Below, piece after piece: positions 17,181 through 26,626 of a stretch of 64,000 nucleotides of DNA; position 1 is the stretch's first letter, and every line of letters starts with the position of its first letter. Position numbers and translations under genes: made by a program. Source of the DNA: Nostoc sp. NIES-4103 (lineage in GTDB: Bacteria > Cyanobacteriota > Cyanobacteriia > Cyanobacteriales > Nostocaceae); assembly GCF_002368335.1 (NCBI RefSeq), contig NZ_AP018288.1, forward strand, positions 7,821,567 to 7,885,566. The letters run 5' to 3'. The notes under the pieces were generated by a model. That model did not search any database. It was not told the DNA's origin and worked only from the letters and a program-made list of their open reading frames with translations.

Positions 17181-17257
17181 TGGCATTGCTGAATCCAACT
17201 ATGAGATTCAAAAATTCAGTTTTTCATAGTACTCTTCTGTTTGGGTCAGCAATGCCA
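17181..17257. mobile_element. 77-bp MITE-like palindrome
   Basis: Perfect 12-bp terminal inverted repeats TGGCATTGCTGA (17181-17192) and TCAGCAATGCCA (17246-17257), with an inner ACTATGA/TCATAGT pairing. GGCATTGCTGAA is the kind of end I associate with cyanobacterial IS elements. There is no internal coding capacity. Confidence 0.75.
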
Positions 17258-17299
17258 GATTTTTGACTAAAAGAGTTGACAAAAAAGTAGCGATCGCAG

Positions 17300-18277
17300 T
17301 CACATCTTTGTTGCCAATATTTCCTGTACCTGGTCAATATTTTTCCGTACAGATTGTGCCGAAACTTTTAACGCTGCCATTTCTTCATCTGTGAGAGTCA
17401 ATTCCAATACACTTTCAATTCCACCGCATCCCAAACGACAGGGAACACCAATCACAACATCTTCTAAACCGTATTCACCTTGGAGATAAGCCGCCACGGG
17501 TAACAACCGTGACTGATTCAATACAATTGATTCCACCATCACACTTGTAGCAGATGCAGGAGCGAAAAAAGCACCGCCAGTCTGCATCAATTCCACAATT
17601 TCCGCACCACCATTACGAGTTCTCTGTACCAAACGTTCAATCGTAGGTGCATCGAGTAATTCTGTGATGGGAATGCCGTTGACAGTGGCATAACGAGACA
17701 AAGGTACCATTAAATCACCATGGCTACCCAACACCATGGCTTTGACATCGGCAGGTAACACGCCTAATTCCAAGGCGATGAAAGTCTCAAAACGTGCCGA
17801 GTCTAACACACCAGCCATACCCATAATGCGATCGCGTGGTAAACCTGTGGCTTGCCAAGCTAAATAAGTCATCACATCTAAAGGATTGGTGACGACAATA
17901 AAAATAGCATGGGGAGAGTGAGCGATCGCATTCTTGGCTGCTTCCACCACAATTTTGGCATTGGTTAATAGCAAATCATCCCGACTCATACCTGGTTTGC
18001 GGGGAAGTCCGGCGGTAATCACCACAATTTGAGAACCAGATGTATCAATATAGTTGTTTGTGCCAATAATTTGGCGATTATGTAGTTCAATTCCCCTAGC
18101 TTCGATTAAATCTAATGCTAGACCTTGGGGCATACCCTCAACGATATCCAGCAATACTACATCTGCGAGATTTTTCTCTGCTATCCGCTGGGCTAGGGTG
18201 CTACCAACTCTACCAGCACCAACAATAGTGACACGAGGTAAACTACATACGATTGGGGGATCACAAGAAGAAGACAT
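17300..18277 (-). CDS. mdh: Malate dehydrogenase (LDH-like family)
   Basis: NAD-dependent oxidation of malate to oxaloacetate in the partial cyanobacterial TCA cycle. It has the Rossmann GAGRVGS motif near residue 18, the family loop AGLPRKPGMSRDDLL, VVTNPLDVMTY and the catalytic GSHGD. The ATG at 18277 (MSSSCDPPIV) gives about 325 aa, the family length. The frame continues to 18337, adding a Ser/Thr-rich segment that looks untranslated. Arg in RKPGMSR favours malate over lactate. It is convergent with the NACHT gene. Confidence 0.93.
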   Translation of the reverse strand: MSSSCDPPIVCSLPRVTIVGAGRVGSTLAQRIAEKNLADVVLLDIVEGMPQGLALDLIEARGIELHNRQIIGTNNYIDTSGSQIVVITAGLPRKPGMSRDDLLLTNAKIVVEAAKNAIAHSPHAIFIVVTNPLDVMTYLAWQATGLPRDRIMGMAGVLDSARFETFIALELGVLPADVKAMVLGSHGDLMVPLSRYATVNGIPITELLDAPTIERLVQRTRNGGAEIVELMQTGGAFFAPASATSVMVESIVLNQSRLLPVAAYLQGEYGLEDVVIGVPCRLGCGGIESVLELTLTDEEMAALKVSAQSVRKNIDQVQEILATKM

Positions 18278-18496
18278 AATTAGGGTGCGGCTACTGGTTG
18301 AAGATGAGACTTCAATGGAGAAGTCAGCAGTGCCCACCCTACAATTTTGGGTTTTTAGGAATTAGCCAACAACATCCTTTAGTTTGAAGGCTAATTGTAA
18401 TTGCTGACTAATGACTGCTGACTGATGACTGATGACAGTCAGCAGTCAACAACTTCAAGCAGAATAATTTATCTGGGATTTCCAGAATAACATCTG

Positions 18497-18712
18497 TTAT
18501 TTAAATTCTTCAAGTTGATCCAAACGTAACCAAACATTTGGCGTTGGCACTTTTCCGAACTTCACAAAGGCGTAATCACCTTTGATATCTACAATTTCGC
18601 CCTTGCTGTCAAACAAGTAGGAAGGAAAGCGAGTATCACTAGCTTGTGCTTCTACACTGTTTTCCAGTTTCTCCCGCACAGCGCGAACTGTATCTCCTTT
18701 TTTCAATGCCAT
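18497..18712 (-). CDS. ndhO: NDH-1 subunit O
   Basis: A 71-aa cyanobacterial/plastid-specific subunit of the NAD(P)H:plastoquinone oxidoreductase on the thylakoid membrane. It starts MALKKGDTVRAVREKLENSVEAQASD, continues PSYLFDSKGEIVDIKGDYAFVKFG and ends with PNVWLRLDQLEEF, all characteristic of NdhO. The frame is open further upstream (to 18814), but the ATG at 18712 is right because GAGGGGAA precedes it by seven bases and it gives the family length. Confidence 0.95.
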   Translation of the reverse strand: MALKKGDTVRAVREKLENSVEAQASDTRFPSYLFDSKGEIVDIKGDYAFVKFGKVPTPNVWLRLDQLEEFK

Positions 18713-18853
18713 AAGTTCCCCTCTCAAGTTGATAAATTCTTTTATCTGCATTTTAAGAGAGTCTGAGTAAAAACTCCTAACTCCTGTACGGGCGGGTTTT
18801 GCAATCTTACTCAATTGATAGCCAGATATTCGGGTAAACCCGCCCCTACAACT

Positions 18854-19216
18854 CTTTCAAGGGCAGGTTTTTAGAAATGGGTAAATGATAGGATCAAACA
18901 TCGTGACCCCAAACGTGCTGAACGACATTGGTTAGCCCGAAGCGATCGCTATTTTATGGTTGGTTAGTATTGGTAGTGCGGCTGATACTACTAACACTCT
19001 TGTGTAGTTATGATCATTTACCCACAAATCATGTGGCACATAACTTACCTCCTGCTTTCCAACCTACACGCATTCTCAGTTGCTTTCGTCGCGGTTTCAT
19101 CAAGCTGATCGTTGCTTTGTTATTGGGTCAGCCTCTTGCTTTTGGTCACTTTTCCCCTGAACCTTGGAATACTCATCTCAACTTCTCTTCTGCCTGAAAA
19201 AACCTGCCCTTGAAAG
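18854..19216 (+). mobile_element. Internally deleted IS element with perfect 19-bp ends
   Basis: The left end CTTTCAAGGGCAGGTTTTT (18854-18872) and right end AAAAACCTGCCCTTGAAAG (19198-19216) are exact complements. The 363-bp interior keeps only a decayed transposase C-terminus. No convincing target duplication was found. Confidence 0.85.
18904..19197 (+). pseudogene. Transposase C-terminal remnant
   Basis: Fragments in shifting frames read DPKRAERHWLA, then ALAT-like AIAILWLVSIGSAADTTN, then FQPTRILSCFRRGFIKLIVALLLGQ and FGHFSPEPW. The order matches the end of IS4/IS701-type DDE transposases as I remember them (RAERHWLA...FRRG...PLP.GRF.PEPW). At least one frameshift and an in-frame stop separate the pieces, and the DDE core is deleted. 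Confidence 0.75.
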
Positions 19217-19401
19217 GCAGGGGGGCGGGGGAGCAGGGGAAGATGAGGGGGAGAATAACTAAACCCATGCCCCATGCCCAAAAAAGCTTAATGAAACTTA
19301 TTACATGTAATATTTGACAAAAAACCAGTGAAAAGCAGTATAATTGTCTTTTTTTATTCCCAACTAATTCACATTAGCCCTTGGGTGCAAGTTTAAGTTT
19401 T

Positions 19402-21222
19402 ATGAGCCGTAATCAACAATCGCTCTGGCATCAAACGCACCAACAACAAGATATCTTGTCGGCAACACCTGTACGCTTGGAACTTGTACCCGAACGAGCG
19501 TCCGATTTAGAACTGTCCACAGCAGAGATGCTGCGTCGTACCCAAGAGGAACTCCAGTGGTATCGCAGCCTTTATGAGAATACGCCTGCTGTGTACTTCA
19601 GCTTGGACGCAATGGGGATAATTTTGTCTTTAAACCAGTTCGGTGCAAACCTTCTAGGTTACACATCAGAAAAATTGATACAACAGCCTGTTTTTAATTT
19701 GTTTGATCAATCAGACCAACAAAGGCTTTGTAATTTGTTCACAAGTTTATTAAAATCGCCTCACAACGAAGTCACAGAAGAATTTCGTTTAAACTGCCCT
19801 ACCAGCAAAATTACATGGGTAAAAGTTACAGTACGGTTATTGCTTGGTGAGGATGAACATTTGCTTGCAGAGGAAAGCCAACGGACACTTGCTACCCTAT
19901 CCTGTACTGCGGCTTCTGCTTTGCATTACCGAAACGAGTTTGTTGTTGAATCACAAGCAATTTCAACTACAACTAAAGTCACCCCAGCGCCGCAGTGTCC
20001 TGTGAAAAGTCCAGTAATTCTCATGGTGTGTGAGGATATTACTGCCCGCAAGCAGGCTGAAGATGCTTTAAAGGAAAGCGAACAACGCTTTCAAACTCTG
20101 GCTAATAGCGCACCATTCATGTTATGGATGGCAGGATGTGACGGACTATTTACATTTTTTAATAATTCTTGGCTAAAGTTTACAGGACGCAGCATAGAGG
20201 AGCAGCAAGGGTGGGGCTGGCTAGAAGGAGTGCATCCACAAGAGCAGGATTTCTGCCAAGAAAATTATGATTCTGCCTTTCATGCACGAGCTAAATTTGA
20301 GATAGAGTATCGCCTACAACGCCATGACGGTGTTTATCGTTGGATGCTAGATACTGGTATTCCCAGATTTACCCCCAATGGCAAGTTTGCTGGTTACATT
20401 GGTTGCTGTATTGATATTACAGAGCGCAAATTAGCAGAAGTTGCGCTACAACAAAGTCAAGAAGCAGTACAGGCACAGCTAGAGGAAATGGAAAGCCTCA
20501 ATCGCCTCAAAGAAGAATTCTTAAGTACAGTTTCCCACGAACTACGCACGCCATTAACTAATATGAAAATGGCAATTCAAATGCTGGGAATCGCACTGCA
20601 TCAAGAGCAGAACTTTTTGTCAGAAATGGCAAAACCACCAGCAGAACGCTCAAAAGCGGCTCGCTATTTTGAAATTTTAGACAAAGAATGCGATCGCGAA
20701 ATCAACTTAATTAACAACTTCCTGGATTTACAACGGCTAGATACCAGCGCTAGACCTTGGGTGCTGGAAAAAATTCAAGTACAACAATGGCTATGGCGGG
20801 TAGTAGAGCTATTTAAAGCTCACAACCGCACCTTATGTAGGCAAAACTTGCGCCTCATCATAGCTCCTAATATTCCCCCTATCGCCTGCGATCCATACAG
20901 TCTGGAACGCATTTTAGTAGAGCTGCTGACCAATGCCTGTAAATTTAGCCCACCAGATGCAGAAATAACCATTTCCGCCCATTTAAAAGCTCACAACATC
21001 CAGTTCCAAGTCATTAATTCCGGTGTGGAAATTCCTAGCTCTGAATTACCACGCATTTTCGACAAATTTTACCGTATTCCCAGCAATGACCCTTGGAAAC
21101 AAGGCGGCACAGGATTAGGATTGGCACTGGTACAGAAACTGACGAAACACTTAGGAGGAACAATTGAGGTTGAAAGTGGGTCTAACCGTACCTGTTTTGC
21201 TATCCAACTAGCGCTTTCGTAG
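19402..21222 (+). CDS. PAS-domain sensor histidine kinase
   Basis: About 606 aa from the ATG at 19402 (a TTG at 19381 is possible). No membrane span is evident, so it is probably cytoplasmic. PAS 1 is at about 55-165 (YENTPAVYFSLDAMGIIL), PAS 2 plus PAC at about 225-345, and a coiled linker follows. HisKA is FLSTVSHELRTPLTNMKM with the phospho-His at codon 20536-20538. The HATPase has ELLTNACKFS (N box), IFDKFYRI and GGTGLGLALV. No receiver domain is fused, and no cognate regulator is adjacent. The signal is unknown. Confidence 0.92.
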   Translation: MSRNQQSLWHQTHQQQDILSATPVRLELVPERASDLELSTAEMLRRTQEELQWYRSLYENTPAVYFSLDAMGIILSLNQFGANLLGYTSEKLIQQPVFNLFDQSDQQRLCNLFTSLLKSPHNEVTEEFRLNCPTSKITWVKVTVRLLLGEDEHLLAEESQRTLATLSCTAASALHYRNEFVVESQAISTTTKVTPAPQCPVKSPVILMVCEDITARKQAEDALKESEQRFQTLANSAPFMLWMAGCDGLFTFFNNSWLKFTGRSIEEQQGWGWLEGVHPQEQDFCQENYDSAFHARAKFEIEYRLQRHDGVYRWMLDTGIPRFTPNGKFAGYIGCCIDITERKLAEVALQQSQEAVQAQLEEMESLNRLKEEFLSTVSHELRTPLTNMKMAIQMLGIALHQEQNFLSEMAKPPAERSKAARYFEILDKECDREINLINNFLDLQRLDTSARPWVLEKIQVQQWLWRVVELFKAHNRTLCRQNLRLIIAPNIPPIACDPYSLERILVELLTNACKFSPPDAEITISAHLKAHNIQFQVINSGVEIPSSELPRIFDKFYRIPSNDPWKQGGTGLGLALVQKLTKHLGGTIEVESGSNRTCFAIQLALS

Positions 21223-21571
21223 TGAGGAGTTAGGAGTTAAGAGTTAGGAGTTAGTTGTTGGTGGTCAGTTGTTAGTTGTCAGTGGTCATTTTTTCTATCC
21301 CCCCATCTCCCTCATCCTCCTCATTGCCCCCCAACCCCAGAGGGGGCCCCGAAGCCCCCCATCTCCCTATCTCCCCTGCCCTCTTATAAGCAATTGACTT
21401 GCCGATATCTGAAATATTTAGCTATTATGCGTCACAATTAATACTGCCACCAAAATTCATTGGTAAAACCACATCTCTTGTAGGTCTACTTGAGGCAGGG
21501 GCGGCCAATTGTGGCACTTTGGATGTTAGTGGCTAGAAGCACTTTGGAACCGCAATTAAGGAACTTCCACT
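21223..21571. repeat. Repeat-rich gap
   Basis: GGAGTTA (21224-21258), GTTGTCAGT-type units (21262-21290), a CCCCCATCTCC array and a palindromic AGAGGGGGCCCC piece (21340-21357). No gene is seen. Confidence 0.7.
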
Positions 21572-23557
21572 ATGCTGATTTGCCCTCAGTGTAAATTTGA
21601 AAATCCCCATACTAACAAATTTTGTCAAAAGTGTGGCACGTCCCTGACCCACAAAGTTTGTCCTGAATGCAGTACTGAAGTGCCTGTGAACGCACAATTT
21701 TGTCATAACTGTGGTGCGGAATGTGGAACAGTGTGGTGGGCAATTATTGCCAAGGAAGCTGCTGTTGGGGGAACAGGGAAAGATCAGGCAGATGAGGAAG
21801 CAGTATCTTCTGTAACTCCCTCATCTTTGCTATCCTCTATCTTTCAGTTAACAGTAGGTTCTTATTTAGACCAAGAACAGCGCTATCAACTGGTAGAACC
21901 ACTATCCACCACGAAGGGAAACGTTGCTAACACAGAAGTGTACGCGAGAGTTTTAGACTGCCAACCGTATCAAATATCACCTATTGAGGCAATATTAGCA
22001 AATCAGCAACAGGGGGTGGCAACACCATCAGTGGAAGCAAAGGGAATCCCCAGGCTTGCTAAGGCTTATATTGTCTTACAATCCCAAAAACATCCAGCAA
22101 TACCATTGATTCACGATGCATGGCAGCAAGGTGATACACAGGTAGTAATTATTCAGGATCGTTCCCATTGGCAAAATTTACTCGAATTGTGGCAAGCAGA
22201 AACAACTAGCTCGTTACAAATATTACACTGGTGTTATCAAATGACCCAACTCTGGACGATACTAGAAAAAGCCAGCTGTCGTCAAAGTTTGTTGGAGTTA
22301 TCTAATCTGCGATTGGATGAAGACCAAACCCTAGCGCTACAACAGTTATACGTGGAATCTTGGAATAGCCAGCCTGCAATAGAATTGTCAGACGATGAGG
22401 AGGCAGATACATTTGCTCTGCAAGGGCAGCCTTTAACTCTCAAAGCTTTGGGTCGGATATGGGAGACGCTATTTAGACAATCCCAAAGAACTCAATTTGG
22501 GCCTATCATGCAGCTTTTGGAAGATTTGGAACTAGGGAAAATTCAGGATATGCTACAGTTGCGATCGCGTTTGCAGTCAACCGCAGCTGAATTAGAAGCA
22601 GCCACAGTGCCAACTGCTGACCTGATGGCAGAAAAACAGACTGCGGCGCCCACAGTCCTGCAATTAGATGAGCCAGGAGATATCTCTGGCAAAGTTGATG
22701 ATCTGCCAACAGTTGTACTGTCAATGCAGTTAAGTAGCCTGGAAGATGCAGGGCGTACTGATGTGGGGCGTCAACGTCATCACAATGAAGACTGCTTTGG
22801 GATTGAAACCAAAATTGACAAGCTGGAAATACCCAAAAACCGAATTCTACAAGCCCGTGGTTTGTATATTCTCTGCGATGGTATGGGCGGACATGCTGGT
22901 GGCGAAATAGCTAGTGAGTTGGCAGTCAACACCCTGCGGAAATATTTTCAAGAACAATGGATTAGCAATCAACTACCCACAGAAGATAGTATTCGTGAGG
23001 CTGTCTACTTGGCTAATCAGGCAATTTATGAGGTAAATCAACAAGATGCCCGTTCTGGTGTTGGGCGCATGGGTACCACCCTAGTTATGCTGTTAATTCA
23101 AGATACGCAAGCAGCAGTTGCTCATGTGGGAGATAGTCGCCTCTACCGCCTGACTCGTAAGCGAGGGCTGGAACAGGTGACAGTAGATCATGAAGTCGGT
23201 CAACGAGAAATGAAAAGAGGAGTAGAACCGACCATAGCTTATGCCCGTCCAGATGCCTATCAGCTGACCCAAGCCTTGGGGCCGCGCGATCAAAACTCGA
23301 TCAATCCCGAAGTGGAATTTTTCGAGATCACTGAAGATACTTTGCTGATTCTGGCCTCAGACGGTTTATCAGATAATGATTTACTAGAAATACATTGGCA
23401 AAGTTACCTAATTCCTGTATTGAGTTCTGCCGTTAATTTAGAACAAAGCGTGACAAAATTAATTGATTTAGCAAATCAGTACAATGGTCATGACAATATT
23501 ACTGCTATACTTGTCCGGGCAAAAGTACGGCCAAACATGGAAGGGATTAGGGATTAG
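21572..23557 (+). CDS. Zinc-ribbon / pseudokinase-like / PP2C phosphatase fusion
   Basis: 661 aa. Residues 4-50 contain two C4 zinc ribbons (CPQC...CQKC; CPEC...CHNC). Residues about 90-330 have the shape of a protein-kinase fold without an HRD or DFG motif (AIPLIHDAWQQGDTQVVIIQD). The C-terminal PP2C domain starts near 395: HHNEDCFGI, LYILCDGMGGHAGGE, MGTTLVML, AHVGDSRLYRL, LLILASDGLSDND and GHDNITAI give all the metal-binding Asp motifs. It dephosphorylates Ser/Thr. The FHA-kinase gene follows after 147 bases, so the two form a likely antagonistic pair. Confidence 0.88.
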   Translation: MLICPQCKFENPHTNKFCQKCGTSLTHKVCPECSTEVPVNAQFCHNCGAECGTVWWAIIAKEAAVGGTGKDQADEEAVSSVTPSSLLSSIFQLTVGSYLDQEQRYQLVEPLSTTKGNVANTEVYARVLDCQPYQISPIEAILANQQQGVATPSVEAKGIPRLAKAYIVLQSQKHPAIPLIHDAWQQGDTQVVIIQDRSHWQNLLELWQAETTSSLQILHWCYQMTQLWTILEKASCRQSLLELSNLRLDEDQTLALQQLYVESWNSQPAIELSDDEEADTFALQGQPLTLKALGRIWETLFRQSQRTQFGPIMQLLEDLELGKIQDMLQLRSRLQSTAAELEAATVPTADLMAEKQTAAPTVLQLDEPGDISGKVDDLPTVVLSMQLSSLEDAGRTDVGRQRHHNEDCFGIETKIDKLEIPKNRILQARGLYILCDGMGGHAGGEIASELAVNTLRKYFQEQWISNQLPTEDSIREAVYLANQAIYEVNQQDARSGVGRMGTTLVMLLIQDTQAAVAHVGDSRLYRLTRKRGLEQVTVDHEVGQREMKRGVEPTIAYARPDAYQLTQALGPRDQNSINPEVEFFEITEDTLLILASDGLSDNDLLEIHWQSYLIPVLSSAVNLEQSVTKLIDLANQYNGHDNITAILVRAKVRPNMEGIRD

Positions 23558-23700
23558 GGATTGGGGACTGGGGACTGGGGACTGGGGAAATTCTTCCTTA
23601 ACTCCTAACTCCTAACTCCTAACTCCTAACTCCCAACTCCCAACTCCCAACTCCCAACTCCCAACTCCCCACTCCCCACTCCCTTTTATCTTTTAGGTTG
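23541..23700. repeat. STRR array between phosphatase and kinase genes
   Basis: GGGATTA and GGGGACT units run into ACTCCTA, ACTCCCA and ACTCCCC heptamers; the first units overlap the end of the phosphatase gene. Confidence 0.9.
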
Positions 23701-23704
23701 CATT

Positions 23705-24985
23705 GTGGTTACTCTGACCCTGCTAGAACCGCAACAAAAAACGCCAATCAAGCAGTGGTGCTTTGAAAACTCCTCCGTGATTCGGATTGGTCGAGCCACT
23801 GACAATGATGTTGTTTTAACTGATACTTTAGTATCCCGACATCATCTAGAACTTAGACAAGTCAGTTCTAGCAGCAATGGTGGTTCTTGGCAGGTGACTA
23901 GCCAAGGCACAAATGGCACTTTCCTCAATGGTGTGCTTGTGATTCAAACTATACTGCCAGATAATTCCTTGCTGGAATTGGCACAAGGAGGGCCAATGTT
24001 ACTATTCCAAATTCAGGAGGTGACAGCACAGGAAAGTTGGTGGCGATCGCAACAAATTGGCGGGGCGAAGGAAAATTTTGCTACACCCATATCTTCAAAA
24101 AGCAAGCCTGCAAGCTCACCATCTACTTGCACCCACGAAGGTAACTCTGCGAAAAATCTGTTTTGCATCCACTGCGGTCAACCCCTTGCAGTGCAGCAGA
24201 CGATTCGCCAGTATCAAGTATTACGAACGCTTGGGCAGGGAGGTATGGGTACTACCTATTTAGCTTGGGATACAGCAGGGGTGATTGCAGGAAAGCCACA
24301 ACTGCTGGTGTTAAAGCAAATGAATGCTGATATGGCGAAAATTGCCAAAGCCCAGGAATTATTTGAGCGTGAGGCGCACACTCTTAAATCCCTTAACCAT
24401 CCTGGTATTCCCAAGTATTACGACTTCTTTGTAGAAGGCGGCAAAAAATACCTAGCAATGGAATTAGTCCACGGACAGGATTTGGAAAAATATATCTACA
24501 CCACTGGGCCAGTAACACCAAAGCAAGCGATCGCCTGGATGATACAGACCTGTGATATTTTGAACTATCTGCATTCTCAAGATCCACCACTAATCCACCG
24601 CGATATTAAACCCGCTAACCTGATGGTGCGAAATTCTAATAATCAGATAGTAGTATTAGATTTTGGTGCTGTTAAGGAAATTGGGACAACGCCTGGTACT
24701 CGTATTGGTGCAGAAGGTTACTGCGCCCCCGAACAAGAACGAGGACAACCTTTGACTCAATCTGATTTGTATGCCATAGGCCCAACACTAATTTTCCTAC
24801 TCACAGCGGAGAATCCTTTCAAGTTTTATCGTCAACGAGGGCGAAATTTCCGCTTTGATGTGGCAAGCGTTCCCACAATTACCCCTCAATTAAGAGAGAT
24901 TATAGACCGCGTTACCGAACCTTTGCCACGCGATCGCTACCAGACTGCCAAAGAACTGGCTGCGGCATTAGCTGCTTGCCATTGA
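23705..24985 (+). CDS. FHA-domain Ser/Thr protein kinase
   Basis: 426 aa from a GTG. The FHA domain (about 1-105) has RIGRATDNDVVL, SRHHLEL and NGTFLNG, the phosphothreonine-binding pattern. A short ribbon-like piece with FCIHCGQPL follows at about 145-160. The kinase domain (about 165-425) shows LGQGGMGTTYLAWD, the ATP-anchoring Lys in VLKQM, HRDIKPANL, DFGAVKEIG and APEQE, so it should be active. No membrane span; a cytoplasmic signalling enzyme. It may phosphorylate proteins that the upstream PP2C dephosphorylates. Confidence 0.92.
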   Translation: MVTLTLLEPQQKTPIKQWCFENSSVIRIGRATDNDVVLTDTLVSRHHLELRQVSSSSNGGSWQVTSQGTNGTFLNGVLVIQTILPDNSLLELAQGGPMLLFQIQEVTAQESWWRSQQIGGAKENFATPISSKSKPASSPSTCTHEGNSAKNLFCIHCGQPLAVQQTIRQYQVLRTLGQGGMGTTYLAWDTAGVIAGKPQLLVLKQMNADMAKIAKAQELFEREAHTLKSLNHPGIPKYYDFFVEGGKKYLAMELVHGQDLEKYIYTTGPVTPKQAIAWMIQTCDILNYLHSQDPPLIHRDIKPANLMVRNSNNQIVVLDFGAVKEIGTTPGTRIGAEGYCAPEQERGQPLTQSDLYAIGPTLIFLLTAENPFKFYRQRGRNFRFDVASVPTITPQLREIIDRVTEPLPRDRYQTAKELAAALAACH

Positions 24986-25072
24986 GGGGATTGGGTACTG
25001 GGGATTGGGTACTGGGGATTGGGGAGTGGTTAAATTTAAAAACCCTACTCCCTACTCCCTACTCCCTACTCC
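24986..25072. repeat. STRR array
   Basis: GGGTACT/GGGGATT units followed by CCCTACT units, forming a potential foldback between two convergent genes. Confidence 0.88.
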
Positions 25073-25294
25073 CTACTCTTCGTCCCAAGCTTCCACAGCT
25101 AGCAATTCGCTAACTGGGTCTTGCATACTAAATCCAAAGTCGAGCAGCTCCTGTTTCCAGTACTGCCATTCATTGCCATAGAGTAAGGCAATCTTCCAAA
25201 TGCTATCAGTTGGCTTGATAATATTGGATTCTACGAGTGATTGCACGTTACGTTGCAATTTCACCATAGGGTGAAGAATCACTTGCTGAGTCAT
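25073..25294 (-). CDS. Small conserved cyanobacterial-type protein (DUF4327-like)
   Basis: 73 aa, beginning MTQQVILHPMVKLQRNVQSLVE. The pattern (LVExxII...SIWKIALLYGNEW..WKQELLDFGF...DPVSELLAVEAWD) resembles the DUF4327 family in its LVE, W..E and terminal E-W-D positions. It is cytoplasmic by appearance, function unknown. It is convergent with the FHA-kinase gene, separated by repeats. The final residues abut the repeat array. Confidence 0.75.
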   Translation of the reverse strand: MTQQVILHPMVKLQRNVQSLVESNIIKPTDSIWKIALLYGNEWQYWKQELLDFGFSMQDPVSELLAVEAWDEE

Positions 25295-26148
25295 AACCTA
25301 GATTCAATTCAGATTTTATTTGGTAAATGCTTAATCAAAACTGCTTTCCGTCTTGCAATTGTCACCGATGCGTAGAGTGTTGTAATGGGTAAAGCTAGTC
25401 TTAACTTTCTAACTATACCATAACAAACTCTGATTGTTTGTCAAAGAATTCGGTTTTGTACGGTAATTACCACCACAAAACTTTAATCCTGCCGAACTGC
25501 GATCGCGCTTTGCCGAAGGAAAAAATTAGTCGTCCTGTAAAGTTGCAATGACAGCATGAGTGGGGACGACCTGTGAATCTTATTGTGTGTGAACACCAGA
25601 ATCTCTGTGATGGTTGAAAAAACCATATAATACTGGCTGACTTGAAGGTTTTTAAGCAACGAAGAAATAGTATCTACCGTGCGTATTAATAACGTTATAT
25701 ACAATATCGCAAACATCTAGTCTTAAACAACATCATTGCAAATCTTTATATTTATTTAATCTTTGTCCATAAATGAAGCAGAGATGTATTTATACTCAAA
25801 AAGCTGCAAGAGGAATTGGTAGTTTTTCCCAGATTGAAGAAATGCAAAGGGGTTTGCACAAGAGCTGTAAAAACACGGTGATGATAAGTGGCTAAAGAAT
25901 AAGTATAACTTACTACAATTGGTAAATTGCTGTATTTTTAACTGTACCAGTTTTGAAACTGGGTGATAAAATTACTCAAATTCTGGCAATTACAGAAATT
26001 TTTGCTGTTGCATCAGTATAACTTCATGTCAAGTCTAACCTCAGTGTGAAAAATTTGTAGTTGAGATGTTAGTTTCTGTGGGGTGATGGGTAATCTCATA
26101 ACTAGAGATTGCTGCTATCTAAGTATTTACCGCAGCAACCATCGAGAT
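25295..26148. other. Non-coding gap
   Basis: 850 bases without a convincing gene. GTCGTCC (25529-25535)/GGACGAC (25564-25570) could pair. The reading frame open from 26083 is considered leader for the gene starting at 26149. Confidence 0.55.
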
Positions 26149-26532
26149 ATGGCTAGTTCTGAGGAAGAATATTTTAAGACCCGTAAAAAGAAAATTGAGC
26201 AGCGGCAAAAATTATTGGCGATAGTGTCGATTGTATCTTTTCTGGGTTCCACTGCTTTTGCAGCAATTCCTGCAATACAACAGGCTATTGACAATCCTAA
26301 GCCAGCAACTGTATCCCCTGAGTCTTCATTGCAACAACAGGCGCGGGATTACGAACTGGTTTTACAGCGAGAACCAAATAATCAATCGGCTTTAGAAAAA
26401 CTGTCTTTGTTACGGTTGCAATTAAAGGATACAAAAGGTGCTATAAAACTGACTGAAAAGTTGGTTAAGTTGCATCCAGATAGGCAAGATTACAAAGTTG
26501 TTTTAGAGCAGATGAAGAAACAACAAAATTAG
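26149..26532 (+). CDS. TPR-containing membrane protein
   Basis: About 127 aa. A basic helix (EEYFKTRKKKIEQRQKLL) precedes a membrane span (AIVSIVSFLGSTAFAAIPAI). A periplasmic tail with a TPR pair (YELVLQREPNNQSALEKLSLLRLQLKDTKGAIKLTEKLVKLHPD) follows. Similar short anchor-plus-TPR proteins are common in cyanobacteria, and the function is probably protein scaffolding. Start ATG 26149 (MASSEEEY) is preferred over 26083 because the upstream extension lacks conserved character. Confidence 0.75.
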   Translation: MASSEEEYFKTRKKKIEQRQKLLAIVSIVSFLGSTAFAAIPAIQQAIDNPKPATVSPESSLQQQARDYELVLQREPNNQSALEKLSLLRLQLKDTKGAIKLTEKLVKLHPDRQDYKVVLEQMKKQQN

Positions 26533-26626
26533 AGCGATCGCTAGTAAATTTCTGTGATTAATAATCTTTAGCTAATTTGTAATTAATCTTAAACTATCGC
26601 TATTAAAAAAACAAGTGGATAACTAT

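Noticed and set aside
18928..19197. Possible 89-aa gene from a TTG
   Set aside because: It reads through frameshifted transposase remnants inside the IS relic.
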